5,927 nt of DNA. Source: Anaerolineaceae bacterium. GTDB taxonomy: Bacteria > Chloroflexota > Anaerolineae > 4572-78. This document shows positions 5,887 to 5,927 of this stretch, in pieces (the stretch's first letter is position 1; each line of letters starts with the position of its first letter). A model generated the notes under the pieces. It ran no database searches and was not told the origin of the DNA. It saw only the letters and a program-made list of their open reading frames with translations. The position numbers were made by a program, and so were the translations under genes. The stretch lies in NCBI GenBank assembly GCA_024762375.1, contig JANTHQ010000138.1:1-5927 (forward strand), written 5' to 3'.

Positions 5887-5918
5887 AAAAAAACCGCAGG
5901 CCGGTGCGCCTGCGGTTT
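5887..5918 (-). terminator. Rho-independent terminator, right copy (T2)
   Basis: An 11-bp perfect stem pairs AAACCGCAGGC (5891-5901) with GCCTGCGGTTT (5908-5918) around a 6-base loop. On the minus strand it is followed by a 7-base T-run (5893-5887, three of them in the stem). It most simply ends a minus-strand gene lying to the right of the window. On the plus strand only TTTCTG follows, so termination in that direction would be weak. Confidence 0.85.
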
Positions 5919-5927
5919 CTGTGAGCG

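Overview
This 5.9 kb window looks like an ordinary chromosomal stretch of a free-living bacterium with GC in the mid-50s percent by eye. It is densely coded, with short gene junctions, tandem ABC-exporter half-transporters, a HerA-type ATPase of the kind annotated in Chloroflexota and Cyanobacteria, and low-complexity 7-bp-periodic junction DNA. Together these suggest an uncultured Chloroflexota (Anaerolineae-like) lineage. That placement is an inference from style, not from a marker gene. I see no mobile element, phage gene, CRISPR array, tRNA or rRNA.

Layout. (1) Bases 1-256, minus strand: the first 85 codons of an MscS-type mechanosensitive channel gene that runs off the left edge. It has a good ribosome binding site and an extended -10 promoter. 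(2) Bases 342-1997, plus strand: a complete HerA/DUF87-type ATPase, divergent from the channel gene. (3) Bases 2067-3863 and 3948-5747, minus strand: a two-gene operon encoding two ABC exporter half-transporters, convergent with the HerA-like gene. The 3948-5747 gene is transcribed first. (4) Bases 5834-5918: two tandem near-identical rho-independent terminators pointing left. They most simply end a minus-strand gene lying beyond the right edge and insulate the ABC operon.

How the genes work together. The two ABC subunits almost certainly form one heterodimeric exporter. The upstream subunit has Asp at the catalytic Walker B position, and the downstream subunit has a deviant signature motif (LSVGQ). 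Both defects fall in the same composite ATP site, leaving one consensus and one degenerate site, as in the TM287/TM288 class. The HerA-like ATPase has no NurA or other effector partner visible here, and its neighbours do not suggest a defence role.

The most unusual signal lies between the genes. Three of the four junctions carry arrays of imperfect heptamers in strict 7-bp register: the HerA-like start, the convergent 3' junction, and the ABC operon leader. Two of them overlap a start or stop codon. The fourth junction, inside the ABC operon, carries a GC-rich double-hairpin element. The arrays recall the heptanucleotide STRR repeats of cyanobacteria but differ in sequence from one another. 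The coding content is otherwise conventional.
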